Of a stretch of DNA of 64,000 nt, positions 24,372 through 33,375 are shown one piece after another (position 1 is the first letter of the stretch; each line of letters starts with the position of its first letter). The stretch is taken from the NCBI RefSeq assembly GCF_001412595.2, contig NZ_CP012640.2:4216001-4280000 (forward strand). The letters run 5' to 3'. Source of the stretch: Massilia sp. WG5. Lineage in GTDB: Bacteria > Pseudomonadota > Gammaproteobacteria > Burkholderiales > Burkholderiaceae_D. The notes under the pieces are model-generated. The model searched no databases and had not been told where the DNA came from. It was given only the letters and a program-made list of their open reading frames with translations. Position numbers and translations under genes: made by a program.

Positions 24372-24565
24372 CGTTTACCTCCTAGGCCGACCATGATCCG
24401 CAAGCCCCCTGCGCGCACGCTTGAGAGCCCGCAAATGCAGCCCGAATAAATGCTTTTTTGCCAATAGGAATCGGCCGAGCAGGCGAGGCCGGCGCTTCTG
24501 GCCGGCTTTCCGCGAGAATCCGCGTTTCCGGCTAAAATCGATGCATTGTCCCGACTGGAACCAAC

Positions 24566-25513
24566 ATGAAAATCGCTTTTCTCGCCGACCCGCTGTCCGG
24601 ATTCAAGATCTACAAGGACTCGACTTTCGCGATGATGCGGGAGGCGGCGCGCCGCGGCCACCAGATCTACGCCTTCGAACAGCGCCACATGGTGCTGGAG
24701 CAGGGCGTGGTGACTGCCGACGTGGTCGAGATCACGCTGACCGGCGATCCGGACGAGTGGTACATCGCGGGCGAGGCCAGCACCGTGCGCCTGTCCGAGT
24801 TCGACGCCGTCATCCAGCGCAAGGATCCGCCCTTCGACATGGAATACGTGTACGGCACCTACCTGCTGGAGCTGGCCGAGCGCCAGGGCGCGCGCGTGTT
24901 CAACAAGCCTTCGGCAATCCGCGACCACAACGAAAAGCTGACCATCGCCCAGTTCAGCGAGTTCACCTCGCCGACCCTGGTGTCCTCCTCGGCGACGCGC
25001 CTGCGCGCCTTCCACGCCGAGCACGACGACGTGATCTTCAAGCCGCTCGACGGCATGGGCGGCGCCGGCATCTTCCGCGTCAAGGACGACGGCCTGAACC
25101 TCGGCTCGATCATCGAGACCCTGACCGACAACGGCGCGCGCACCATCATGGCCCAGAAATACATCCCGGCCATCGTCAAGGGCGACAAGCGGGTGCTGGT
25201 CATCGACGGCAAGCCGGTGCCCTTCGTACTGGCGCGCATCCCGCAGGGCGGCGAAGTGCGCGGCAACCTGGCGGCCGGCGGCGTCGGCGTGGCCCAGCCG
25301 ATTTCCGCGCGCGAGCGCGAGATCGCGGAAGCCCTCGGCCCCAAACTGGCCGAGCGTGGCCTGTTGCTGGTAGGATTGGATGTGATCGGCGATTTCCTGA
25401 CCGAGGTGAATGTCACCAGCCCGACCTGCTTCCAGGAGATCACCGACCAGACCGGCTTCGACGTGCCTGCGATGTTCATCGACGCAGTCGAGCGCCGCGC
25501 TTCGAATACTTGA
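24566..25513 (+). CDS. gshB: Glutathione synthase
   Basis: A 315-residue ATP-grasp ligase that adds glycine to gamma-glutamylcysteine. Family segments include an N-terminal FLADPLSGFKIYKDST, the ATP-binding loop KPLDGMGGAGIFRV (about 154-167), RVLVIDGKPVPFVLARIP and the metal-binding LVGLDVIGDFLTEVNVTSP. The length matches E. coli GshB. It begins a tight run gshB-EIIA-HPr-EI on the plus strand. Confidence 0.97.
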   Translation: MKIAFLADPLSGFKIYKDSTFAMMREAARRGHQIYAFEQRHMVLEQGVVTADVVEITLTGDPDEWYIAGEASTVRLSEFDAVIQRKDPPFDMEYVYGTYLLELAERQGARVFNKPSAIRDHNEKLTIAQFSEFTSPTLVSSSATRLRAFHAEHDDVIFKPLDGMGGAGIFRVKDDGLNLGSIIETLTDNGARTIMAQKYIPAIVKGDKRVLVIDGKPVPFVLARIPQGGEVRGNLAAGGVGVAQPISAREREIAEALGPKLAERGLLLVGLDVIGDFLTEVNVTSPTCFQEITDQTGFDVPAMFIDAVERRASNT

Positions 25514-25543
25514 CCCGCACATGAGCAGGCGACAGGAAAGGAC

Positions 25544-25948
25544 ATGGTAGGCATTCTTCTGATGACCCACGCACCGCTGGGCCAGGCATTCATCGCGGCG
25601 GTCGCGCACGTGTTTCGCGGCCCGACCGAGCGCTTCGAGGCGATCGACGTGACCGCGGACCAGGACACGAGCGAGGTCAACCGCCTTGCGACGGAAGCGA
25701 TCCGGCGCCTGGACGACGGCGACGGCGTGCTGGTCATCACCGACATCAAGGGCGGCACGCCGTCCAACTGCTGCAATTCGCTGCACGATGCCGGCCATGT
25801 GGAAATCATCGCCGGCATCAGCCTGCCGATGCTGCTGCGCGCCATCACCTATCGGCGTGACACCCTCGACGTGGTGGTCGAGATGGCCCTGGCCGGCGCC
25901 CAGAACGGCGCGGTCCGGGTCGACAACCGGATCCGCGTCGGTACTTGA
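25544..25948 (+). CDS. PTS EIIA component, mannose family
   Basis: A 134-residue EIIA-Man domain. The phosphorylated histidine is H9 in LLMTHAPLG, and the central motif VLVITDIKGGTPSN is typical of the fold. It accepts phosphate from HPr encoded next. No EIIB, EIIC or EIID is encoded here, so this stand-alone EIIA is probably regulatory, as proposed for similar betaproteobacterial clusters. It starts 30 bases after gshB. Confidence 0.9.
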   Translation: MVGILLMTHAPLGQAFIAAVAHVFRGPTERFEAIDVTADQDTSEVNRLATEAIRRLDDGDGVLVITDIKGGTPSNCCNSLHDAGHVEIIAGISLPMLLRAITYRRDTLDVVVEMALAGAQNGAVRVDNRIRVGT

Positions 25949-25988
25949 GTTGATACTTGAGTTTAATGAACGAGACTACAACGAGAAC

Positions 25989-26258
25989 ATGATTCAACAG
26001 GAACTTGAGATCATCAACAAGCTGGGCCTGCATGCCCGCGCTTCCGCCAAATTCACCCAGCTGGCGGCGAAATACAAGAGCGACGTCTGGCTGACCCGCA
26101 ACGCGCGCCGCATCAACGCCAAGTCCATCATGGGCGTGATGATGCTGGCCGCCGGCAAGGGCGCCAAGGTGACGCTCGAAGCCGACGGCCCGGACGAACA
26201 GGAATGCATCGCGGCCCTCGCGGGCCTCATCAACGACAAGTTCGGCGAAGGCGAGTAA
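25989..26258 (+). CDS. ptsH: Phosphocarrier protein HPr
   Basis: An 89-residue HPr. The active histidine is H15 in NKLGLHARASAKF, and the regulatory serine is S46 in NAKSIMGVMML, so control by HPr kinase is possible although no hprK is seen here. It passes phosphate from enzyme I to EIIA. It lies 40 bases after the EIIA gene and 38 bases before ptsI. Confidence 0.96.
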   Translation: MIQQELEIINKLGLHARASAKFTQLAAKYKSDVWLTRNARRINAKSIMGVMMLAAGKGAKVTLEADGPDEQECIAALAGLINDKFGEGE

Positions 26259-26296
26259 TGCCGGACTCCCGAGGCGGCCGGTTCCAAGGACCATCG

Positions 26297-28054
26297 ATGG
26301 CATCGTTCACACTGCATGGCATTCCGGTCTCGCGCGGGATCTCGATCGGGCGCGCGCACCTGCTCACGCCGGCCGCGCTCGACGTCAAGCACTACCTGGT
26401 GGCGGAAGAGCAGGTCGAGGCCGAGGTCAGGCGCCTGCAGCACGCGATCGCCGAGGTGCACCGCAGCCTGCAGGAGTTGTGGAACGAGCTGCCGAAGGAT
26501 GCCCCGACCGAGCTGGGCGCCTTCATCGACGTGCACGTGCTGATCCTGTCGGACCCGATGATCTCGGAAGCGCCGCTCGACATCATCCGCAGCCGCCACT
26601 ACAACGCCGAGTGGGCGCTGGTGACCCAGATCGACGAGCTGTCGGCGCAGTTCGACGAGATCGAGGACGAGTACCTCCGCGAACGCAAGCAGGACATCCA
26701 GCAGGTCGCCGAGCGCGTGCTGAAGGTCCTGATGGGCACCGCGCTGGCGGCGCCACCCGTGCGCGTCGCCGGCGAGGACGAGTTCCAGCCGCAGATGATC
26801 GTGGTCGCCCACGACATCTCGCCGGCCGACATGCTGGCCTTCCGCGACCGCTCCTTCGTCGGCTTCGTCACCGACGTCGGCGGCCAGAACTCGCACACCG
26901 CGATCGTCGCGCGCAGCCTGGACATCCCGGCGGCGGTCGGCATGAGCCAGGCTTCGCGCCTGATCGAGCAGGACGACTGGGTGATCGTCGACGGCGACGC
27001 CGGCGTCGTGATCTGCAATCCGAGCGCGCTGGTGATGGACCAGTACCGCGCCCGCCAGGCTTCGTTGATGAAAGCCCGCAAGCGCCTGCTGAAGCTGAAG
27101 AAGACCCCGGCGGTCACGAAGGACGGCACCCCGATCACGCTGCTGGCCAATATCGAGCTGCCGGACGATTGCGCGCCGGCGCTGGACGCGGGCGCGGTCG
27201 GCGTCGGCCTGTTCCGCTCCGAATTCCTGTTCATGGGCCGCGGCGCGCATGGTGTCCGGATGCCCGGCGAGGACGAGCAGTTCGAGCAGTACCGCAAGGC
27301 GGTGCTGGCGATGAAGGGCCGCCCGGTCACGATCCGCACGCTGGACGTCGGCGCCGACAAGCCGCTCGATCCCACCGAGCATACCGCGCTGAACCCGGCC
27401 CTGGGCCTGCGCGCGATCCGCTACTGCCTGGCCGAGCCGCAGCTGTTCCTGACCCAGCTGCGCGCGATCCTGCGTGCCTCCGCCTTCGGCAAGGTGCGGA
27501 TCCTGATCCCGATGCTGGCGCATGCCTTCGAGATCGACCAGTCGCTCGGCATGATCGAGCAGGCCAAGCAGCAGCTGCGCGAACAGAACATCAAGTTCGA
27601 TGACGGCATCGAGGTCGGCGCCATGATCGAGATCCCGGCCGCCGCGCTGGCGCTGCCGATGTTCGTCAAGCGCATGGATTTCCTGTCGATCGGCACGAAC
27701 GACCTGATCCAGTACACGCTGGCGATCGACCGCGTCGACTACGAGGTGGCGCACCTGTACAATCCGCTCCACCCGGCGGTGCTGAACCTGATCGCGATGA
27801 CGATCGACGCCGGCCGCAAGGCGGGCATCGACGTCGCCGTGTGCGGCGAGATGGCGGGCGACACCAAGCTGACCCGCCTGCTGCTGGGCATGGGCCTGCG
27901 CGAATTCTCGATGCATCCGGCCCAGCTGCTGGCGGTCAAGCAGGAAATCCTGAACAGCGACCTGGCCACCCTGACGCCGCGCACCCGCCGTATCCTGCGC
28001 GCGATGGAACCGGCGGCAATCGCCGAAGCCGTCGAGCAGCTGCAAACCCTGTAA
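26297..28054 (+). CDS. ptsI: Phosphoenolpyruvate-protein phosphotransferase (enzyme I)
   Basis: A 585-residue enzyme I that takes phosphate from PEP. The catalytic histidine H200 lies in GGQNSHTAIVARS. The PEP-binding barrel shows VGLFRSEFLFMGR, IRTLDVGADK, SIGTNDLIQYTLA and the active cysteine in DVAVCGEMAGD. The ATG at 26297 is preferred because AAGGA precedes it by seven bases; an in-frame ATG at 26258 overlaps the ptsH stop and would add 13 polar residues. It completes the short PTS chain EIIA-HPr-EI. Confidence 0.96.
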   Translation: MASFTLHGIPVSRGISIGRAHLLTPAALDVKHYLVAEEQVEAEVRRLQHAIAEVHRSLQELWNELPKDAPTELGAFIDVHVLILSDPMISEAPLDIIRSRHYNAEWALVTQIDELSAQFDEIEDEYLRERKQDIQQVAERVLKVLMGTALAAPPVRVAGEDEFQPQMIVVAHDISPADMLAFRDRSFVGFVTDVGGQNSHTAIVARSLDIPAAVGMSQASRLIEQDDWVIVDGDAGVVICNPSALVMDQYRARQASLMKARKRLLKLKKTPAVTKDGTPITLLANIELPDDCAPALDAGAVGVGLFRSEFLFMGRGAHGVRMPGEDEQFEQYRKAVLAMKGRPVTIRTLDVGADKPLDPTEHTALNPALGLRAIRYCLAEPQLFLTQLRAILRASAFGKVRILIPMLAHAFEIDQSLGMIEQAKQQLREQNIKFDDGIEVGAMIEIPAAALALPMFVKRMDFLSIGTNDLIQYTLAIDRVDYEVAHLYNPLHPAVLNLIAMTIDAGRKAGIDVAVCGEMAGDTKLTRLLLGMGLREFSMHPAQLLAVKQEILNSDLATLTPRTRRILRAMEPAAIAEAVEQLQTL

Positions 28055-28066
28055 AACAAGAAGCTC

Positions 28067-29206
28067 ATGGGATCGATTGGAATAGTCTCACCGCAGGCGA
28101 TGCATTTCGCCGAGCCGCTGCGCCTGCAAAGCGGCGCCACCATCGGCGACTACACGCTGATGTATGAAACCTATGGCACCCTGAACGCCGACAAGTCGAA
28201 CGCGGTGCTGATCTGCCACGCGCTGAACGCCTCGCACCACGTCGCCGGCCATTACGAAGGCGAAGCCAAGAGCGCCGGCTGGTGGGACAACATGGTCGGT
28301 CCCGGCAAGCCGGTCGACACCGACCGCTTCTTCGTCATCGGCGTCAACAATCTCGGCTCCTGCTTCGGCTCGACCGGGCCGATGCACACGAATCCCGCCA
28401 CCGGCAAGCCCTACGGCGCGGCCTTTCCCGTGGTGACGGTGGAAGACTGGGTTGCGGCCCAGGCGCGCCTGGCCGACCGTCTCGGCATCGAACAGTTCGC
28501 CGCCGTGATGGGCGGCTCGCTGGGCGGCATGCAGGCGCTGGCCTGGAGCATCATGTTCCCCGAGCGCCTGCGCCACTGCATCGTGATCGCCTCGACGCCG
28601 AAACTCTCGGCCCAGAACATCGCCTTCAACGACGTCGCGCGGCAGGCCATCCTGACCGACCCGGACTACCGCGGCGGCGACTTCTACGAGCACGGCGTGG
28701 TGCCGAAGAACGGCCTGAAAGTGGCGCGCATGGTCGGCCACATCACCTACCTGTCGGATGACGACATGGCGGAGAAGTTCGGCCGCAAGCTGCGCAACGC
28801 GGCCGAGAGCGACGACTACAAATTCGGCTTCGGCGTCGACTTCGAGATCGAGTCCTACCTGCGCTACCAGGGCGACAAGTTCTCGGAATACTTCGACGCC
28901 AATACCTACCTGCTCATCACCAAGGCGCTCGATTACTTCGATCCGGCGCGCGAGCATGGCGGCAGCCTGCCCAAGGCGCTGGAGAATACCCGGGCCCAGT
29001 ACCTGATCGCCTCGTTCACCACCGACTGGCGCTTCGCGCCCGAGCGCAGCCGCGAGATCGTCGAGGCGCTGCTGGCCAACCGCCGCAAGGTCACCTATGC
29101 CGAGATCGACGCCCCGCACGGGCACGACGCCTTCCTGCTGGAGGACCCGAAGTACATGAATATCGTGCGCGCCTACTACGAGCGCATCTGGAAGGAGGCC
29201 GCATGA
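28067..29206 (+). CDS. metX: Homoserine O-acyltransferase MetX
   Basis: A 379-residue alpha/beta-hydrolase-fold enzyme that acylates homoserine at the start of methionine synthesis. The nucleophile is S151 in [12 protein letters not shown]; the later Asp and His lie near TTDWRF and [10 protein letters not shown]. Many proteobacterial MetX proteins use succinyl-CoA rather than acetyl-CoA, and the donor cannot be fixed by eye. It starts 12 bases after ptsI and overlaps metW by four bases. Confidence 0.94.
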   Translation: MGSIGIVSPQAMHFAEPLRLQSGATIGDYTLMYETYGTLNADKSNAVLICHALNASHHVAGHYEGEAKSAGWWDNMVGPGKPVDTDRFFVIGVNNLGSCFGSTGPMHTNPATGKPYGAAFPVVTVEDWVAAQARLADRLGIEQFAAVMGGSLGGMQALAWSIMFPERLRHCIVIASTPKLSAQNIAFNDVARQAILTDPDYRGGDFYEHGVVPKNGLKVARMVGHITYLSDDDMAEKFGRKLRNAAESDDYKFGFGVDFEIESYLRYQGDKFSEYFDANTYLLITKALDYFDPAREHGGSLPKALENTRAQYLIASFTTDWRFAPERSREIVEALLANRRKVTYAEIDAPHGHDAFLLEDPKYMNIVRAYYERIWKEAA

Positions 29207-29820
29207 AGTTCGAAGACCTGAGCACGCTGCGCCCCGACCTGGCCTTCATCGCCCACTGGGTGCGGGAAGGCTCGCACGTGCTGGACGTGGGTTGCGGCGA
29301 CGGCGCCATGCTGCGCTACCTGGAACGCAGCCGCGGCTGCACCGGCTATGGCGTCGAGATCGCCGACGACAAGGTGCTGGAAAGCACACAGCGCGGCATC
29401 AGCGTGATCCAGCACGATATGGAGCAGGGCCTGGACCTGTTCGGCGACAACGCCTTCGACGTGGTGCTGTGCCTGTCCTCGCTGCAGATGATGCAGCACG
29501 TGGAGGCGCGCCTGCGCGACATCGTGCGGGTCGGCCGCGAAGCCATCGTGTCCTTCCCCAACTTCGCCTACTGGCCGCACCGCATGTCGCTGATCCGGGG
29601 CCGCATGCCGGTCTCGCGTTCGCTGCCCTACCAATGGTTCGACACGCCCAACGTGCGCTACGCGACGATCCACGACTTCAAGGATCTGGCCGAGAAATGC
29701 GGCCTCGAAGTGCTGGATTACGTGGCGCTGGCCGAGGGCCGGGTGGTGTCCTTCCTGCCGAACCTGCGCGGCAGCCTGGCGGTGTTTCGCCTGCGCAAGA
29801 AAGATATGGTCGTCACTTAA
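29203..29820 (+). CDS. metW: Methionine biosynthesis protein MetW
   Basis: A 205-residue protein with a SAM-binding motif ([17 protein letters not shown], about residues 26-42) and the family segments [19 protein letters not shown] and [20 protein letters not shown]. MetW partners MetX in many proteobacteria. The ATGA overlap with metX shows translational coupling. Ends cleanly before the peptidase gene. Confidence 0.95.
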   Translation: MKFEDLSTLRPDLAFIAHWVREGSHVLDVGCGDGAMLRYLERSRGCTGYGVEIADDKVLESTQRGISVIQHDMEQGLDLFGDNAFDVVLCLSSLQMMQHVEARLRDIVRVGREAIVSFPNFAYWPHRMSLIRGRMPVSRSLPYQWFDTPNVRYATIHDFKDLAEKCGLEVLDYVALAEGRVVSFLPNLRGSLAVFRLRKKDMVVT

Positions 29821-29886
29821 CGGTGCGCTTCTGTATGCTTGGGTATGATGCGCCGTATTGACAGCCATTGTGCAATGGAGACGACC

Positions 29887-30786
29887 ATGAAAAAGTTGAA
29901 GCAGGCAGTGGCCGTACTGGCCTTGTGCGGCATTGTGCAGGTTGCGCCGGCGCAGGACCGTGGACAGCGCGGCCAGGTGGTGCAGGACGGGATCGCCGTC
30001 AAGCCGCTGAAAGGCGGCGCCCTGCGCGACCTGCTGGCGCCGGAAGGTGCGATGGACCAGCAGGCCGCCCAGCAATACACGGCGCTGATGAGCAAGGCGC
30101 AGGAGCAGGGGGCGCTGGTGCCGGCCGGCGATCCGCAGGTCAAGCGCCTGCGCGCCATCGCCGAGCGCATCATCCCGCATACCACCCGCTGGAACCAGGA
30201 TGCCCAGCAGTGGAAATGGCAGGTCAACCTGCTGAAATCGGACCAGGTGAACGCCTTCTGCATGCCGGGCGGCCGCATCGCCTTCTTTACCGGCATCATC
30301 GACAAGCTCAAGCTCACGGACGACGAGATCGCCGCCGTGATGGGACACGAGATCGCCCACGCCCTGCGCGAGCACGGGCGCGACCGCCAGGCCAAGGCGA
30401 CCACCACGGGCCTGGCCTCGTCCGCGCTCGGCGCCCTGTTTTCAGCCTGGTCGGGCTACGACGTGCGCGGCCTGGCCAACACGGCGGGCCAGCTGTACGT
30501 GCTGAAGTTCTCGCGCGACGAAGAGCGCGAAGCCGACCTGGTCGGCCTGGATATCGCGGCCCGCGCCGGCTACGATCCGCGCGCCGGCATCGCCCTGTGG
30601 AACAAGATGGCGGCCCTGAACCAGAGCGGCGCGCCGATCGACCTGCTGTCCACCCACCCGGGCGGCGCCAACCGCATCCAGCAGATCCAGGACCACATGA
30701 ACGTGCTGCTGCCCCTGTACGCGCGCACCAAAGGCACCTCGGTGGACCGCCTGCCGCCGTATCGCAGTAATGTCGCGCTTCGTTAG
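29887..30786 (+). CDS. M48 family metallopeptidase, periplasmic
   Basis: A 299-residue zinc peptidase with a signal peptide (MKKLKQAVAVLALC, cleavage near APA|QDR, about residue 22). The zinc motif is HEIAH (H154-H158) and the third ligand lies in SRDEEREADLVGLD. This matches Oma1/BepA-like peptidases involved in outer-membrane protein quality control. The ATG at 29887 has GGAG eight bases upstream and starts the signal peptide; upstream in-frame ATGs at 29839 would bury it. Its 3' end overlaps the pseudouridine synthase start by 17 bases. Confidence 0.9.
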   Translation: MKKLKQAVAVLALCGIVQVAPAQDRGQRGQVVQDGIAVKPLKGGALRDLLAPEGAMDQQAAQQYTALMSKAQEQGALVPAGDPQVKRLRAIAERIIPHTTRWNQDAQQWKWQVNLLKSDQVNAFCMPGGRIAFFTGIIDKLKLTDDEIAAVMGHEIAHALREHGRDRQAKATTTGLASSALGALFSAWSGYDVRGLANTAGQLYVLKFSRDEEREADLVGLDIAARAGYDPRAGIALWNKMAALNQSGAPIDLLSTHPGGANRIQQIQDHMNVLLPLYARTKGTSVDRLPPYRSNVALR

Positions 30787-31714
30787 GAAAGGCCACCAGG
30801 CCGAAGCCAATGCCCATGTGCCGCTGCCGGTGCGCGACGGCGTCGCGCCCAGCTATCTGTGGATCACGGAAACCCGGCCGGGCGGCATGCTGGCCTTTCT
30901 CGAAGAGCGTTTCCCGGACGTCGGCGGCCCGCCCTGGAGCGAGCGGCTGGCGCGCGGCGACGTGGTCGACGCCAAAGGCGAGCGCATGCAGGCCGGCAGC
31001 CCCGTGCGCCAGGGCATGCGCATCTGGTACTACCGGGAGCTGGAAGAAGAAACGCCGATTCCCTTCGAGGAGCGGATCCTGTTCCGGGACGAGCACCTGC
31101 TGGTGGTCGACAAGCCGCACTTCCTGCCGATGATCCCGACCGGGCGCTTCCTGCGCGAGACGCTGCTGGTGCGCCTGAAGCGCAGGCTCGAATTGCCGCA
31201 CCTGACGCCGATCCACCGCCTCGACCGCGAGACGGCCGGCGTGGTGATCTTCTCGCACAACATCAAAACCCGCGGCACCTACCAGTCGATGTTCCAGAAG
31301 CGGGTTATAACCAAGACCTACGAGGCGCTGGCGCCGCTGCTGTCCGGCCGGGATTTTCCGTTCACCTACCGCAGCCGGATGGTCGACGGCGAAAAGTTCT
31401 TCGTCATGAAGGAAGAGCAGGGCGAGCCGAATTCGGAAACCCTGGTCGAGCTGATCGAGCGCCGCGGCGGCCTGGCGCGCTACCGCCTGCATCCGCACAC
31501 CGGCCGCAAGCACCAGCTGCGCCTGCACATGGCCTCGCTGGGCGCGCCGATCCTGAACGATGCCTTTTATCCGGTGGCGCTGCCCTGCAAGGGCGACGAT
31601 TTCTCGGCGCCGCTGCAGCTGCTGGCGCGCCGGATCGCCTTCGACGATCCGCTCACCGGCGAAGCGCGCAGCTTCGCCAGCGAGCGCGAGCTGGACTGGC
31701 CTTACAGTGCGTAG
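30770..31714 (+). CDS. RluA-family pseudouridine synthase
   Basis: A 314-residue enzyme converting uridine to pseudouridine in rRNA or tRNA. The catalytic aspartate is D152 in the motif HRLDRETAGVV. Other family segments are LLVVDKPHFLPM and the C-terminal HPHTGRKHQLRLHMASLGAPI. The exact RNA target is not clear. It overlaps the peptidase gene by 17 bases and converges on xthA with a 13-base overlap. Confidence 0.9.
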   Translation: MSRFVRKGHQAEANAHVPLPVRDGVAPSYLWITETRPGGMLAFLEERFPDVGGPPWSERLARGDVVDAKGERMQAGSPVRQGMRIWYYRELEEETPIPFEERILFRDEHLLVVDKPHFLPMIPTGRFLRETLLVRLKRRLELPHLTPIHRLDRETAGVVIFSHNIKTRGTYQSMFQKRVITKTYEALAPLLSGRDFPFTYRSRMVDGEKFFVMKEEQGEPNSETLVELIERRGGLARYRLHPHTGRKHQLRLHMASLGAPILNDAFYPVALPCKGDDFSAPLQLLARRIAFDDPLTGEARSFASERELDWPYSA

Positions 31715-32472
31715 TCGATGATCAGGGGCGCGTGGTCCGAGAAGCGCTCGTCCTTGTAGATCGAGACGGCATGCGCCCTGGCGGCGATGCCCGGGGTGGC
31801 GACGTGGTAGTCGATGCGCCAGCCCACGTTCTTCGCATAGGCCTGGCCGCGGTTGCTCCACCAGGTGTAATCGGCGGCTTCCGGCGCCACCGCGCGGTGC
31901 ACGTCCACCAGGCCCAGTTCGTCGAACAGACGGGTCATCCACGCGCGCTCCTCCGGCAGGAAGCCGGAGTTCTTCTGGTTGCTTTTCCAGTTCTTGAGGT
32001 CGATTTCCTTGTGCGCGATGTTCCAGTCGCCGCAGATGACGACTTCACGTCCCTCGGCCTTCAGTTCCTGCAGGTGCGGCAGGAACACGTCCATGAAGCG
32101 GAACTTGGCTTCCTGGCGCTCCGGCGAGGACGAGCCGGAAGGGCAGTAGACCGAGATCACGGTCAGGGCGCCGACGTCGCAGCGGGTGTAGCGGCCTTCA
32201 TTGTCGAACTCGACGCAGCCGAAGCCGGTCCGGACCGCGTCCGGCTTGCTGCGGCTGTACACGCCGGTGCCGGAGTAGCCCTTCTTTTCGGCGTAGTGAA
32301 AATGGCCGTGGTAGCCGTGCGGCGCGAGGAACTCCTCGGTCATGTCGGCCTGCTGGGCTTTCAGCTCCTGCACGCAGATGAAGTCGGCGTTCTGGGTCGC
32401 CAGCCAGTTGAAGAAGCCTTTTTTGTGGGCGGAGCGGATACCGTTCAGGTTCGCGGAGATAATTCTTGGCAT
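31702..32472 (-). CDS. xthA: Exodeoxyribonuclease III
   Basis: A 256-residue AP endonuclease/3'-exonuclease of the EEP fold acting in base-excision repair. Motifs in order: ANLNGIRSA (N), CVQELKAQ (metal-binding E), YCPSGSSSPER, CGDWNIAH (D, N), GWRIDYH and the terminal SDHAPL (catalytic His). Length is normal. It diverges from pyrE. Confidence 0.95.
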   Translation of the reverse strand: MPRIISANLNGIRSAHKKGFFNWLATQNADFICVQELKAQQADMTEEFLAPHGYHGHFHYAEKKGYSGTGVYSRSKPDAVRTGFGCVEFDNEGRYTRCDVGALTVISVYCPSGSSSPERQEAKFRFMDVFLPHLQELKAEGREVVICGDWNIAHKEIDLKNWKSNQKNSGFLPEERAWMTRLFDELGLVDVHRAVAPEAADYTWWSNRGQAYAKNVGWRIDYHVATPGIAARAHAVSIYKDERFSDHAPLIIDYAL

Positions 32473-32539
32473 GGATGAAAGGAAGGGGCAGGACGAATTT
32501 CGAAGGATAAGAGTGTAACGCGTTTTGACCTATATCAAC

Positions 32540-32617
32540 ATGTTCCTCATCGACCGGCACCTGGTCAAGCCCGTCAATCCCGCCCCGGTGGTGCAGCTGG
32601 CGGCAACCGGCGGTTAG
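32540..32617 (+). CDS. Candidate small ORF in the pyrE leader
   Basis: A 25-codon ORF begins at ATG 32540 and ends 37 bases before pyrE. It encodes MFLIDRHLVKPVNPAPVVQL followed by AATGG. Nearly all third codon positions are G or C, as in real genes here, but no good ribosome site is seen and short ORFs arise easily in GC-rich DNA. It may be a leader peptide or chance. Confidence 0.25.
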   Translation: MFLIDRHLVKPVNPAPVVQLAATGG

Positions 32618-32653
32618 AATAGCGGCTTTACAGACCAGATCAGGGGTAGTTCC

Positions 32654-33310
32654 GTGGACAATCTGCGCCAGCAGTTCATTGCGTTTTCCGTCGAAGCCGA
32701 AGTGTTGAAGTTCGGCCAGTTCCTCACCAAGGCCGGCCGCCAGTCGCCGTATTTCTTCAACGCCGGCCTGTTCCACGACGGCGCCACGCTGGGCAAGCTG
32801 GCCCAGTTCTACGCCCAGACCCTGCTCGATTCGGGCATTGAATTCGACATGCTGTTCGGCCCGGCCTACAAGGGCATCACGCTGGCGTCCGCCACCGCGG
32901 TGGCGCTGGCGGCGAAGGGCCGCGACACCTCCTTCGCCTACAACCGCAAGGAAGCCAAGGACCACGGCGAGGGCGGCACCATTGTCGGCGCCCAGCTCAA
33001 GGGCAAGGTCGTGATCATCGACGACGTGATCTCGGCCGGCACCTCGGTGCGCGAATCGGTGCAGATGATCCGCGCCGCCGGCGCCGAGCCGGCCGCGGTG
33101 CTGATCGCGCTGGACCGCATGGAACGCGGCGGCAAGGACGGCGTGCTGTCGCCGCTGTCGGCGGTGCAGGAAGTCAGCCAGAACTACGGCATTCCGGTGA
33201 TCTCGATCGCCAACCTGTCCGACCTGTTCGCCTACCTGTCGGCCGATCCTTCGATGGCGCAGCACAAGGATGCGGTGGCGGCGTATCGCGCGCAGTACGG
33301 GGTGGCGTGA
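32654..33310 (+). CDS. pyrE: Orotate phosphoribosyltransferase
   Basis: A 218-residue enzyme of pyrimidine synthesis joining orotate to PRPP. The PRPP-binding motif is VVIIDDVISAGTSVRE (about residues 118-133). The orotate-loop region FAYNRKEAKDHGEGG and FGPAYKGITLA are also clear. The start is a GTG at 32654, because no in-frame ATG gives the conserved N-terminus. It ends just before a bidirectional terminator shared with gatB. Confidence 0.96.
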   Translation: MDNLRQQFIAFSVEAEVLKFGQFLTKAGRQSPYFFNAGLFHDGATLGKLAQFYAQTLLDSGIEFDMLFGPAYKGITLASATAVALAAKGRDTSFAYNRKEAKDHGEGGTIVGAQLKGKVVIIDDVISAGTSVRESVQMIRAAGAEPAAVLIALDRMERGGKDGVLSPLSAVQEVSQNYGIPVISIANLSDLFAYLSADPSMAQHKDAVAAYRAQYGVA

Positions 33311-33329
33311 TCCGGCCGCGGCCGGCATG

Positions 33330-33358
33330 AAAAAACCGGGGACAAGCCCCGGTTTTTT
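33330..33358. terminator. Bidirectional intrinsic terminator between pyrE and gatB
   Basis: CCGGGG (33336-33341) and CCCCGG (33347-33352) form a stem around ACAAG, flanked by AAAAA on the left and TTTTTT on the right. It can therefore stop both pyrE (plus) and gatB (minus) transcripts. Confidence 0.9.
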
Positions 33359-33375
33359 GTTGGCGGCATTCGGCT

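Noticed and set aside
24487..24511. GCCGGC inverted repeat before gshB considered as a terminator or operator
   Set aside because: Short, GC-only stem with just TTT after it and in a position where no plus-strand gene needs termination. Not distinctive in such GC-rich DNA.
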